From an uncultured Hungatella sp. (GTDB taxonomy: Bacteria; Bacillota; Clostridia; Lachnospirales; Lachnospiraceae): 64,000 bases of DNA. The translations under genes and the position numbers were made by a program. The first letter of the stretch is position 1, and every line of letters begins with the position of its first letter. The notes under the pieces were generated by a model. It was given only the letters and a program-made list of their open reading frames with translations, searched no databases and had not been told where the DNA came from. Positions 27,220-33,904 of the stretch are shown piece after piece. The DNA lies in the NCBI GenBank assembly GCA_947089145.1, contig CAMUJH010000011.1, positions 1 to 64,000 of the forward strand, written 5' to 3'.

Positions 27220-28539
27220 TTAACTGGTTTTGAAGCACCTATGGATAATCTCAATAATCCTGTCCTGCTGTTCTCTGGTCATTTTGTTATCGGATGGCAG
27301 GCACAAACCCCGCCGGAAAATATCAGCACCCACATCCACGGCCCCGGTCTCTTTGATATAAGCATTACTCTGCGCTCTGCCGTTACCATTCCTAGTTATA
27401 AAGGGGTGCATTCTATAAATCGGCTGCATATGCATCGGCTTCCATATCGGCCTTCCCTCAGCATTAAAAGCTGTTAAAGCATCCAATATCTCATGGGGAC
27501 AGCTCTTTCCCGGCTCCGTTTTATACAAATAATCTTGCTCTCCGCAAACACTCATGCACATTGCATCGGTATTTATAATCATGCAAGACACCCAAAAATT
27601 GGGAATACTGTGTTCTTCATCGTATGGATTCATAGAAACCGGTAAATCCTTAAGCCCTTCTTTATACCGCTCGTAAATCGCTTTTTTTGCTTCCAAATGC
27701 TCCTCCAAGTATGGAATTTGGCCACGAACAATGCCAGCTATAATATTGGACATCCGATAGTTGTACCCAATCTCCTCATGCTGATACCATGGAGCGGCCT
27801 CACGGCTCTGTGTAGACCATTTCCGAACCTTGTCCGCATCTTCGCGACTATCCGTTAGAAATATTCCGCCGCTGCTGCCTGTGATAATTTTATTGCCATT
27901 AAATGATATACAGTTGTAGTTCCCAAGCGTTCCGGTCTCTGCCCACCGGCCATTCAGCTTATACTTAGCTCCCAGAGATTCTGCGGCATCTTCCACAATC
28001 AATGCACCGTGTTCATCGGCAATCCTTTTAATCTCTTCCATGCGCCCCGGCGTACCGTAAAGATGCGCTATGATAATCAGGCGCACATCAGGATATAAGT
28101 TGAACGCTTCAGATAATGCCACAGGGTCCATATTCCAAGTCTGATCTTCTGTGTCGATAAACACAGCCTCTCCGTTTTCGTAGGAAACAGGGTTAATGGT
28201 TGCATTGAAGGTCATGTCAGAGCAAAAAACTTTCTTTCCTGTCAATGTACCAGCATTCGGCCGTGCCTGGCCGTAAAGCCGTTCGCCAGCCAGCCTGGCA
28301 GCCATGTGCAATGCAGCGGTGCCGGCAGACAGAGCTACGGCATACCTGCAGTCCATGTACTTTGCCATCAGGTGTTCAACCTCATTGATATTTGCACCGA
28401 TCGTTGAAACCCAGTTAGTCTGGATGGCCTCGTCAACCCATTTCTGCTCATCGCCATGCATAGTGGGACTGGACAGCCACACTTTTGATTCGAACGGTTT
28501 AATTCCTGCAAATCTCGGATCATTTATAAAATCGTACAT
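27220..28539 (-). CDS. DegT/DnrJ/EryC1/StrS-family sugar aminotransferase
   Basis: About 439 residues of PLP-dependent sugar aminotransferase: S-A-G-T-A-A-L-H near 75, V-E-D-A-A-E-S-L-G-A, and F-N-G-N-K-I-I-T-G with the PLP lysine. It converts a nucleotide-linked keto sugar to an amino sugar (PglE/VioA/WbpE type), the probable acceptor for the acyl group made by neighbouring genes. GGAG lies before the ATG at 28539, which I prefer over the ATG at 28575 that overlaps the upstream stop. The 4,6-dehydratase that would supply the keto sugar is not in the window. Confidence 0.92.
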   Translation of the reverse strand: MYDFINDPRFAGIKPFESKVWLSSPTMHGDEQKWVDEAIQTNWVSTIGANINEVEHLMAKYMDCRYAVALSAGTAALHMAARLAGERLYGQARPNAGTLTGKKVFCSDMTFNATINPVSYENGEAVFIDTEDQTWNMDPVALSEAFNLYPDVRLIIIAHLYGTPGRMEEIKRIADEHGALIVEDAAESLGAKYKLNGRWAETGTLGNYNCISFNGNKIITGSSGGIFLTDSREDADKVRKWSTQSREAAPWYQHEEIGYNYRMSNIIAGIVRGQIPYLEEHLEAKKAIYERYKEGLKDLPVSMNPYDEEHSIPNFWVSCMIINTDAMCMSVCGEQDYLYKTEPGKSCPHEILDALTAFNAEGRPIWKPMHMQPIYRMHPFITRNGNGRAQSNAYIKETGAVDVGADIFRRGLCLPSDNKMTREQQDRIIEIIHRCFKTS

Positions 28540-28571
28540 CTCTTTCTCTCCATATGATTTAGATTCGGGAA

Positions 28572-29090
28572 TCATTTCCTAACCATCCCCACCATCTCAA
28601 TCCCCATCTTCAATTCCATCTTTCTTCCCATAAATTCCACCTGAACCACCACTTCCCTTTTATGCAGATTTCTTTTAACTATATCTCCTACATAACCCTT
28701 CAGCGGCCCGTCAAGCACCTCTATCTGCTTCCCTTCCCCTGCCAATACTTTGGACAAAACGGTTTTATGTTCCTGATTTCCAATACTTTCAATTAACTTC
28801 TTTTCTTTTTCACCTAATGCAATAAAATAATCTGTCTCTCTGCCCAACACCTTTGTCAATTTTGGAACCTGTTTCAATTCCTCATACAGTTCCTCCGGTC
28901 TATCCGAAATTACAAATGCATATCCCTGAAACAATACTTCCTCTACCTTATTCCATCTGCCCTCAAATTTCTTCAGTCTTTCCCTCTTCGGAACAAAACA
29001 TTCTTGAATAAGGTCTGGCGTAACCATTCTCCTGATCATATCAGCTGTTTTTTCTTCCTGTCCGCCAAGGGTCTGTATGACATACCACAT
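28572..29090 (-). CDS. loaP: LoaP-like processive antiterminator (NusG family)
   Basis: About 172 residues starting M-W-Y-V-I-Q-T-L-G-G, with an N-terminal NGN domain (F-V-P-K-R-E-R, L-F-Q-G-Y-A-F-V at about 60-70) and a C-terminal KOW segment (G-P-L-K-G-Y-V-G-D-I-V). LoaP proteins are NusG paralogues that let RNA polymerase read through terminators in long polysaccharide and polyketide operons of Firmicutes. The gene lies at the head of a roughly 29-kb operon. I use the ATG at 29090, with GGAG upstream, instead of a GTG at 29123. Confidence 0.88.
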   Translation of the reverse strand: MWYVIQTLGGQEEKTADMIRRMVTPDLIQECFVPKRERLKKFEGRWNKVEEVLFQGYAFVISDRPEELYEELKQVPKLTKVLGRETDYFIALGEKEKKLIESIGNQEHKTVLSKVLAGEGKQIEVLDGPLKGYVGDIVKRNLHKREVVVQVEFMGRKMELKMGIEMVGMVRK

Positions 29091-29177
29091 ATCCGTCTCT
29101 CCACTCTGCCATTTTGAGCCCACAGTGTTTTTCCAAATTCAAGTACCCGTCTCCCATTTTGGGCAGGCTTCGCCATT

Positions 29178-29201
29178 CCGCAGCAATAAACTACACTGCG
29201 G
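29178..29201 (-). promoter_or_regulatory. Candidate leader hairpin between the two NusG-family genes
   Basis: CCGCAG and CTGCGG pair across a 12-base loop on the minus-strand transcript in the 193-base gap between the two antiterminator genes. LoaP is known to recognise an RNA hairpin in the 5' leader of its target operon, and this is a possible site. No U-run follows, so it is not a simple terminator. The rest of the gap holds no gene that I can support. Confidence 0.4.
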
Positions 29202-29315
29202 CTCCGCTCTGCCAATATGACCATGAGAACCCAATTCCTGTGCCAATGCTTCAGCAATTCCATCCTCAATCCTGATTCATTCTTTTATTTCTTCTTTTAT
29301 CTGTTCTCGTTTTCT

Positions 29316-29810
29316 TTATATCTCTTTCTCATAAATCTCCAACCCCACCGTTATCTGCTTTCGGCTTCCGGCAAGAGGAATCTCGATCTCCGCCGTCCTT
29401 TTATGCCGGTCGATTTTCCGTATCAGATATTCCCGGTCTTTCAGCGGCCCGCTAGTTACAACGGTAGCCCCGTTTCTTATAACTCCCCTGGATATTCCAA
29501 TAAGGGTACCATTGTCACACAGTTCCTTTAGATAGGGAATCTCACAGGGTGTCAAGGAGACTTCTCTGTTTTGTTTTGACCTCCCCTGCCGTCCTCCCTT
29601 CATCAGCACATTGGTTCCGGATACAAAAATACAGCCTGGCAAAGCCATCCTTTTCTCCAGATGCCACGTTCCGCCGTAACGCATCATACGCTGATACTGA
29701 AAGCATAGAATCTCTTCTGTTTCCCTCGACTCTACAAGCTCCAGATGTCCATCCAGGTAATCCGTCTCATTTCCCGCCTTACATTTCAGCAGATACCAGA
29801 TTTTCCTCAT
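29316..29810 (-). CDS. NusG-family transcription antiterminator (second LoaP-like paralogue)
   Basis: A 164-residue divergent NusG-type protein: N-terminal R-K-I-W-Y-L-L-K-C-K-A-G-N-E, M-A-L-P-G-C-I-F-V near 58 (NGN domain) and a KOW-like V-V-T-S-G-P-L-K-D-R-E-Y near 118. It is the first gene after the invertible region and lies upstream of a second NusG paralogue, an unusual tandem. It may start antitermination in the leader while the next one sustains it, or the two may act at different sites. AAGGGAG lies immediately before the ATG, closer than usual. Confidence 0.8.
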   Translation of the reverse strand: MRKIWYLLKCKAGNETDYLDGHLELVESRETEEILCFQYQRMMRYGGTWHLEKRMALPGCIFVSGTNVLMKGGRQGRSKQNREVSLTPCEIPYLKELCDNGTLIGISRGVIRNGATVVTSGPLKDREYLIRKIDRHKRTAEIEIPLAGSRKQITVGLEIYEKEI

Positions 29811-29834
29811 CTCCCTTAAAAATTAGTTGTAAAA

Positions 29835-29863
29835 CTGCCGCTTAATTATCAGTTAAGCGACAC
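29835..29863. repeat. Inverted repeat left copy (candidate recombinase site)
   Basis: A dyad of two arms (29835-29845 and 29853-29863, TTAAGCGACAC on the right) around a 7-bp core TTATCAG. The outer arm differs from the ideal at two positions. Bases 29839-29863 are a perfect 25-bp reverse complement of 30044-30068. Two inverted arms around a 6-8-bp asymmetric core is the usual form of a tyrosine-recombinase site. Confidence 0.9.
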
Positions 29864-30043
29864 CTAAATAAAATTATGCGGGTATAATCATCAGAAATTT
29901 TATTAAATTTGTTTTATTTTTGTGAATTATTATGGAATTGCAGAAACAAAATAGCAAATTGCTCCTGTTGACACTGGTCAGAATTAATGATATAATCGAA
30001 CTCGTTATAGAAAATTAGCTTTTTGGGTAATTATAAATGGAAA
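29864..30043. promoter_or_regulatory. Candidate invertible promoter segment (180 bp)
   Basis: AT-rich, no gene, enclosed by the 25-bp inverted repeats. It contains an exact consensus promoter on the plus strand (listed separately) and a weaker minus-strand candidate (TTGCTA 29952-29957, 17 bp, CATAAT 29929-29934). Recombination between the repeats would flip the strong promoter to face the polysaccharide operon, with its start near 29904, about 94 bases before the first gene. The arrangement is seen; that it inverts is inference. Confidence 0.8.
29968..29996 (+). promoter_or_regulatory. Perfect consensus sigma-A promoter, pointing away from the polysaccharide operon
   Basis: TTGACA at 29968-29973, a 17-bp spacer, and TATAAT at 29991-29996, all matching consensus exactly; start expected near 30003. 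In this orientation it reads right, directly into the right inverted repeat, which with its T-run forms a terminator. No plus-strand gene lies close downstream, so its orientation makes sense only as the OFF state of an invertible switch. Confidence 0.85.
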
Positions 30044-30078
30044 GTGTCGCTTAACTGATAATTAAGCGACACTTTTTT
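30044..30078 (+). terminator. Inverted repeat right copy doubling as intrinsic terminator
   Basis: A perfect dyad: GTGTCGCTTAA (30044-30054), core CTGATAA, TTAAGCGACAC (30062-30072), followed by six T residues at 30073-30078. It has both the form of a recombinase site and that of a rho-independent terminator for the rightward transcript. The T-run lies outside the repeat, so it would stay in place after inversion. Confidence 0.85.
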
Positions 30079-30095
30079 GCACTCTGAGCCAAAAA

Positions 30096-30338
30096 TCAAT
30101 TATTACATTTTGGATCGCATCTTCCGATCATGCAGCTATGTTTTTTCGTATCTGCATTATAATTTAACCAGCCGTGCCAGTTCCTTACGTCTGCCTGTTT
30201 TCCCAGCACGCTGTTGGTAAATTGGATCAGCTTCGTTTTGTCTATATAGGTATCAGAACATACTGCAGACTGAAAACCAAAATTCCCGGATCTACAAATT
30301 CCCCCATCCCCAGCCCCTTTTCCTGAATCACATCCTGC
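30096..30338 (-). pseudogene. Remnant open frame of unknown protein
   Basis: After the stop of the GNAT gene, the same frame stays open for 80 codons to a stop at 30096-30098. The last 50 codons read like real protein (Y-I-D-K-T-K-L-I-Q-F-T-N-S-V-L-G-K, then W-H-G-W-L-N-Y and a cysteine-rich end C-M-I-G-R-C-D-P-K-C-N-N), but no start codon or ribosome site exists. It is probably the 3' end of a gene truncated near the invertible region. I do not recognise the family. Confidence 0.45.
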
Positions 30339-30893
30339 TCACAAACAATACCTCTTAACCCCTGCCTGATCGCTCCCATGTTCCCCAATGATCTTTTCCA
30401 TCCAAATCATATTGTACCAGCGGCCAAACTTATATCCGCATTTGTGAAACTCCCCCGCCTTAACAAAGCCAAGATGAGCGTGGAAATCAGCGCTGTTGCC
30501 TGTAAGGTACTCATCATCCCGTTCCGGGCAGCCAATACATGCATAAAGATTAAGGATGCCCATACTGGCCAGAGCGTTTTCCAGCGCTTCATAAAGAATC
30601 CTGCCTAACCCGCATTTCCTTGCATTGTGGTCAAGATAAATGGTCATTTCGCAGGACCAGTCATAGGCAGCCCTGCCCACAAAAGCGCCGGCATACGCAT
30701 ATCCCTCAATGCGCTCATCCTTTACAATAACCAGATAAGGGTATCTCTGGATTGTCTTTTCCATCCGGCCCTTAAATTCATCAAGAGACGGCGTATTGTA
30801 CTCAAATGTGATCGCCGTGTTTTTAACATAGTAATCATAAATTTCCCGGAGGCGCCCGGCATCCTCCATTACAGCATTCCGAACAGTAACCAT
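30339..30893 (-). CDS. GNAT acetyltransferase (phosphinothricin N-acetyltransferase-like)
   Basis: About 184 residues: M-V-T-V-R-N-A-V-M-E-D-A at the N terminus, F-E-Y-N-T-P near 33, G-Y-A-Y-A-G-A-F-V-G-R-A-A-Y-D-W-S near 70, and the acetyl-CoA loop R-K-C-G-L-G-R-I-L-Y near 100, all typical of PAT/YncA-type enzymes. It likely acetylates a small amine such as an amino-acid analogue. The start at 30893 has GAGGAGAAGG just before it; the longer frame to 30983 does not and would overlap the divergent gene region. Confidence 0.9.
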   Translation of the reverse strand: MVTVRNAVMEDAGRLREIYDYYVKNTAITFEYNTPSLDEFKGRMEKTIQRYPYLVIVKDERIEGYAYAGAFVGRAAYDWSCEMTIYLDHNARKCGLGRILYEALENALASMGILNLYACIGCPERDDEYLTGNSADFHAHLGFVKAGEFHKCGYKFGRWYNMIWMEKIIGEHGSDQAGVKRYCL

Positions 30894-31034
30894 AGCCTTC
30901 TCCTCTGCAGACAGCCAAATTAATTTTTCAATTTTCAAATGATTCCGTTTATTTATGCCCATAACTCCTGGCCTTTTTGACATTATACCCTATGCCCGCT
31001 TATTTCACAATCCGCTATTTCTCATTCCTCACCG

Positions 31035-31063
31035 TTTTCATACTGCCAGATCTGTGGTATACT
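31035..31063 (+). promoter_or_regulatory. Promoter for the DHFR-like gene
   Basis: TTTTCA (31035-31040), 17-bp spacer and TATACT (31058-31063), 40 bases before a GGAGGAGG ribosome site. The -10 matches 5 of 6 consensus bases and the -35 matches 4 of 6. Confidence 0.6.
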
Positions 31064-31102
31064 TGGAAAACCAAAGCTTCAGGCAGATGGAGGAGGAATC
31101 AT

Positions 31103-31642
31103 ATGCGGAAAGTCACTTTATATATTGCAGTAAGCCTGGACGGATACATTGCAGACAGGAACGGAGATGTGGACTGGCTAAACGGACAGTGCAGCGATGC
31201 AGAAAATCCAGACACTTATTCCGATTTTGTCAAAAATGTGGATACGGTTATCATGGGGTGGAAAACCTACCGCCAAGTGGCAGAGAAGCTTTCGCCAGAC
31301 AAATGGGTTTATTCTGAATTGACAAGCTATATAATCACTCACAGGGCATTGCCCTCAACGGATAATCTTAAGTTTGTGCAGGACAGTCCCTGCCGGATTG
31401 TTCAAACCCTGAAATCAGTCCCTGGAAAAGGAATATGGATCTGCGGCGGGGCAAGCATTATCCAGCCTTTGGTGCAGGCTCAGTTGATCGATGAATACTA
31501 CATTTCCATCATTCCGACACTTTTAGGCTCCGGCATCCCTCTCTGGGGCAAAACAGAAAAAGAGATAAAGCTTCAGTTGATTCGTACACAGTCCTATAAC
31601 GGGATAACAGAACTTGTTTATACCCGTCGGCAATTGACCTAA
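31103..31642 (+). CDS. Dihydrofolate reductase-family protein (RibD C-terminal type)
   Basis: A 179-residue protein beginning M-R-K-V-T-L-Y-I-A-V-S-L-D-G-Y-I-A, followed by V-I-M-G-W-K-T-Y near 50 and I-W-I-C-G-G-A-S-I near 115, the NADPH-binding pattern of the RibD_C/DHFR-like family. Members are often uncharacterised reductases, not true DHFR. The start is fixed by GGAGGAGGAATCAT before the ATG; the longer upstream frame is not coding. It stands alone on the plus strand and ends before a shared bidirectional terminator. Confidence 0.9.
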   Translation: MRKVTLYIAVSLDGYIADRNGDVDWLNGQCSDAENPDTYSDFVKNVDTVIMGWKTYRQVAEKLSPDKWVYSELTSYIITHRALPSTDNLKFVQDSPCRIVQTLKSVPGKGIWICGGASIIQPLVQAQLIDEYYISIIPTLLGSGIPLWGKTEKEIKLQLIRTQSYNGITELVYTRRQLT

Positions 31643-31672
31643 GTGTCCCCCAGAATTTCAGAAAACGCAGAG

Positions 31673-31730
31673 AAAGAGGCCTGCAAAGAAGCAGATATCC
31701 CTTTCCTCTGCTTCCTCGCAAACCTCTTTT
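31673..31730. terminator. Bidirectional intrinsic terminator between convergent genes
   Basis: Long imperfect stem: AAAGAGG ... CCTCTTT outside, GAAGCAGA ... TCTGCTTC inside, with T-rich sides in both directions. It serves the DHFR-like gene (plus) and the flavin reductase gene (minus). Confidence 0.8.
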
Positions 31731-31750
31731 CCGGCATTTCTAAACGATGC

Positions 31751-33625
31751 TTATTTTAATGCTGCCTCAGCAGCGGCCTTTCCCGCAAACCGTCCCATAG
31801 TTGCGCAGAACTGGATGGAAGTTCCGGAACAGGGGTACGCATGGTACAAAAGCTGGCCATTGGCCACTTCGCCTGCCGCATAGAGCCCTGGGATCGTCTG
31901 CCCGTCAACAGATACCACCTCTCCGTTCATGGTCACTTTCGGGCCGCCAAAGGTTCCCGTCAGACCGGATGTGCCGATCTTTACAGCGTAAAACGGCGCA
32001 GTATTTATGGCATTTAATAATGACACATCCTTTTCCAGCGTGCTCTCCATGCTGCCCTTGTCGCCTCTGGCAGGTTTACCGAACTCCGTGTCATTGCCGC
32101 TTTCGCAGATGGCGTTGTAGGAGTCAATGGTTGCCTTCAGCGTGGAACCGTCCATCTCCAGCTGCTTTGCCAGATCCTCGACAGTATCCGCTTTAAACGC
32201 CGTCCCTGCCTCTACGGCATCCTCCAGCCCCTCAAGAGGGTACTGGGAATCCATGATGCTGTAATAATAGGAATATCCCTCATCAAAATACAGGATCTTG
32301 CTGCGGTTAAACCAGTATGCCGATTCATCGGCGAACCTTTTTCCCGCCGGGGTGACATTGAGAAATACTCCCCCCGGGTCCTGCAGCCCCGTAGGCCCTA
32401 CATCCATAGGATTCACGATAGCCCCGCCGCCAGCCACAATCTCAGCGCCCGCATCTCTGGCCATAACCAGGCCGTCGCCCTGATGGGCCTCTCCTAAAAA
32501 GGTTCCATAGGTTCCGAATGCGGGACAATACTCCTCCACCAGTTTCTGGTCATTGGCAAAACCGCCTGTGGCCAGTATGACGCTCTTGGCAAGAATCTCC
32601 ACCTTTCGCCCCTCATTTTCACAGATAACGCCTTTCACCGCGCCGTCCTCTATGATCAGTTCCGTAGCCGGAGTCTCCAGGCGCACTTCAACTCCCGCCT
32701 TCTCTGCCGCCTCAATCATAGGAAGGATAAATCCGGTTCCGCCCATATCCAAGGTCTTGTGATTCCGCAGAGGATTCTGTCTGGGATCATTATAGGAAAA
32801 CGTAACCTTGCCGAACTCTACGCCCCGCTCCTGCAGCCACTGCACCGTCTCCGGGCCTGCAGCCGCAATGGTCTTCAGCATCTCCCCGTCCACATGCCCC
32901 TCGCCTTTCTCGATCCAGTACTCAACCAGAGCCTCTGGGGAATCCTCAATGCCCTGCTCCTTCTGCATATCCGTTCCCGCTGCCAGCAGCTCCCCGCCGC
33001 AGGTAATGGAAGCGCCTCCAAGGGAAGCCATTTTCTCCACAAGGATCACTTTGGCACTGTTGTCAGCCGCAGACACTGCCGCACTTAACCCTGCCAGTCC
33101 GCCTCCCACTACCACAACATCCGTCTCCAGTTTTTCATCCTCTTTTGCTTCCTTTGCCAGGCTGACAGCCTTCAAGGCTTCCACGTCTGCCCCTGCCTGT
33201 CCCAGCGCATCCGCCGCTGCCGTCAGGATGGCGTTGCTGGTAATGGTAGCTCCAGACACCGCGTCAATTCCAAGGCCCTGGGCTTCCACAATCGCTGCCG
33301 GTATTTTTTCAATAGCAGGATCTGAGATCCCCGCTGTCTCGCTGTGCTCTTTTACTGTCACGGATTGGATGGCATCTTCAGTTACCACCACTTCCACGTT
33401 TACATCGCCGCCCATGCCCTTTGCCGCCGCCATGTAGGTTCCAGGTACAAAAGCGCCGTCCTTTGGCGCCTGGGTTTCCGCCTGGGTGCTTGTCTCTGCT
33501 GCCGTTTCCGCTGCCGTCGTCCCGGCCGCCGTGGTTTCCGGAGCCGCACTGCCGCCGCAGCCTGTAAGGGATGCGCACATTGCCGCCGCCAGCATTGCAC
33601 AATACCATCTCTTCTTGTTTCTCAT
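31751..33625 (-). CDS. Lipoprotein FMN/FAD fumarate-reductase-like flavoprotein
   Basis: About 624 residues. A lipoprotein signal (M-R-N-K-K-R-W ... L-T-G-C) puts it outside the membrane. Next come a low-complexity T/A/E linker, an FMN-binding domain with D-A-V-S-G-A-T near 120-130 (the threonine of S-G-A-T is the usual covalent FMN site) and an FAD-binding reductase domain (V-V-V-V-G-G-G-L-A-G-L near 170; R-F-A-D-E-S-A; final Y-A-A-G-E-V-A-N-G). Such urocanate/fumarate reductase-like proteins act as extracellular electron sinks for enoate substrates. The substrate is unknown. A MerR-type regulator is divergent. Confidence 0.93.
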   Translation of the reverse strand: MRNKKRWYCAMLAAAMCASLTGCGGSAAPETTAAGTTAAETAAETSTQAETQAPKDGAFVPGTYMAAAKGMGGDVNVEVVVTEDAIQSVTVKEHSETAGISDPAIEKIPAAIVEAQGLGIDAVSGATITSNAILTAAADALGQAGADVEALKAVSLAKEAKEDEKLETDVVVVGGGLAGLSAAVSAADNSAKVILVEKMASLGGASITCGGELLAAGTDMQKEQGIEDSPEALVEYWIEKGEGHVDGEMLKTIAAAGPETVQWLQERGVEFGKVTFSYNDPRQNPLRNHKTLDMGGTGFILPMIEAAEKAGVEVRLETPATELIIEDGAVKGVICENEGRKVEILAKSVILATGGFANDQKLVEEYCPAFGTYGTFLGEAHQGDGLVMARDAGAEIVAGGGAIVNPMDVGPTGLQDPGGVFLNVTPAGKRFADESAYWFNRSKILYFDEGYSYYYSIMDSQYPLEGLEDAVEAGTAFKADTVEDLAKQLEMDGSTLKATIDSYNAICESGNDTEFGKPARGDKGSMESTLEKDVSLLNAINTAPFYAVKIGTSGLTGTFGGPKVTMNGEVVSVDGQTIPGLYAAGEVANGQLLYHAYPCSGTSIQFCATMGRFAGKAAAEAALK

Positions 33626-33662
33626 AATGACCTCCTTCTCGTTTCTATTTGCTGTCACATTA

Positions 33663-33718
33663 ATAGTAAACCGTCCTCCAAAGTCACAGTCAAGAAAATA
33701 TTTTTAGGCTATTAGCCT
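33663..33718 (-). promoter_or_regulatory. MerR-type promoter with 19-bp spacer and upstream palindrome
   Basis: On the minus strand TTGACT (33693-33688), a 19-bp spacer and TACTAT (33668-33663). The overlong spacer is the hallmark of promoters activated by MerR-family proteins, one of which is encoded divergently. A 13-bp palindrome AGGCTATTAGCCT lies at 33706-33718, just upstream of the -35. Confidence 0.6.
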
Positions 33719-33814
33719 TTATTCTTCTGCTCTTTTTCATATATTTTTGTGCAATTTATCCTATAATGGAAGAAAAAAACTCCATAACCGTATCCCCGGG
33801 GAATGGTTTTTCTA

Positions 33815-33843
33815 TTGTATCTTCCGACAAACTATGTTATGAT
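33815..33843 (+). promoter_or_regulatory. Promoter for the MerR-family gene
   Basis: TTGTAT (33815-33820), 17-bp spacer, TATGAT (33838-33843), about 60 bases before the start codon. Confidence 0.5.
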
Positions 33844-33904
33844 CAGAAGAATCCCTTATGGAACATATTTAAAAAAAGCTCTGAAAAAGGAAGGTTGACC
33901 AGCT

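Noticed and set aside
29036-29269. Minus-strand ORF of 77 codons between the NusG-like genes
   Set aside because: Overlaps the true start of the LoaP gene in another frame and has no good ribosome site.
29883-29888. Second TATAAT in the invertible segment, plus strand
   Set aside because: No acceptable -35 at 16-18 bp and no extended -10; probably chance in AT-rich DNA.
29835-30072. Reading the inverted repeats as ends of an insertion sequence
   Set aside because: The 180-bp interior has no coding frame, there are no flanking direct repeats, and the repeats are internally dyad, which fits a recombinase site better than transposon ends.
32808-33437. Long plus-strand ORF (209 codons) opposite the flavin reductase gene
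   Set aside because: Ser/Ala/Pro-rich shadow of a GC-rich Ala/Gly coding region.
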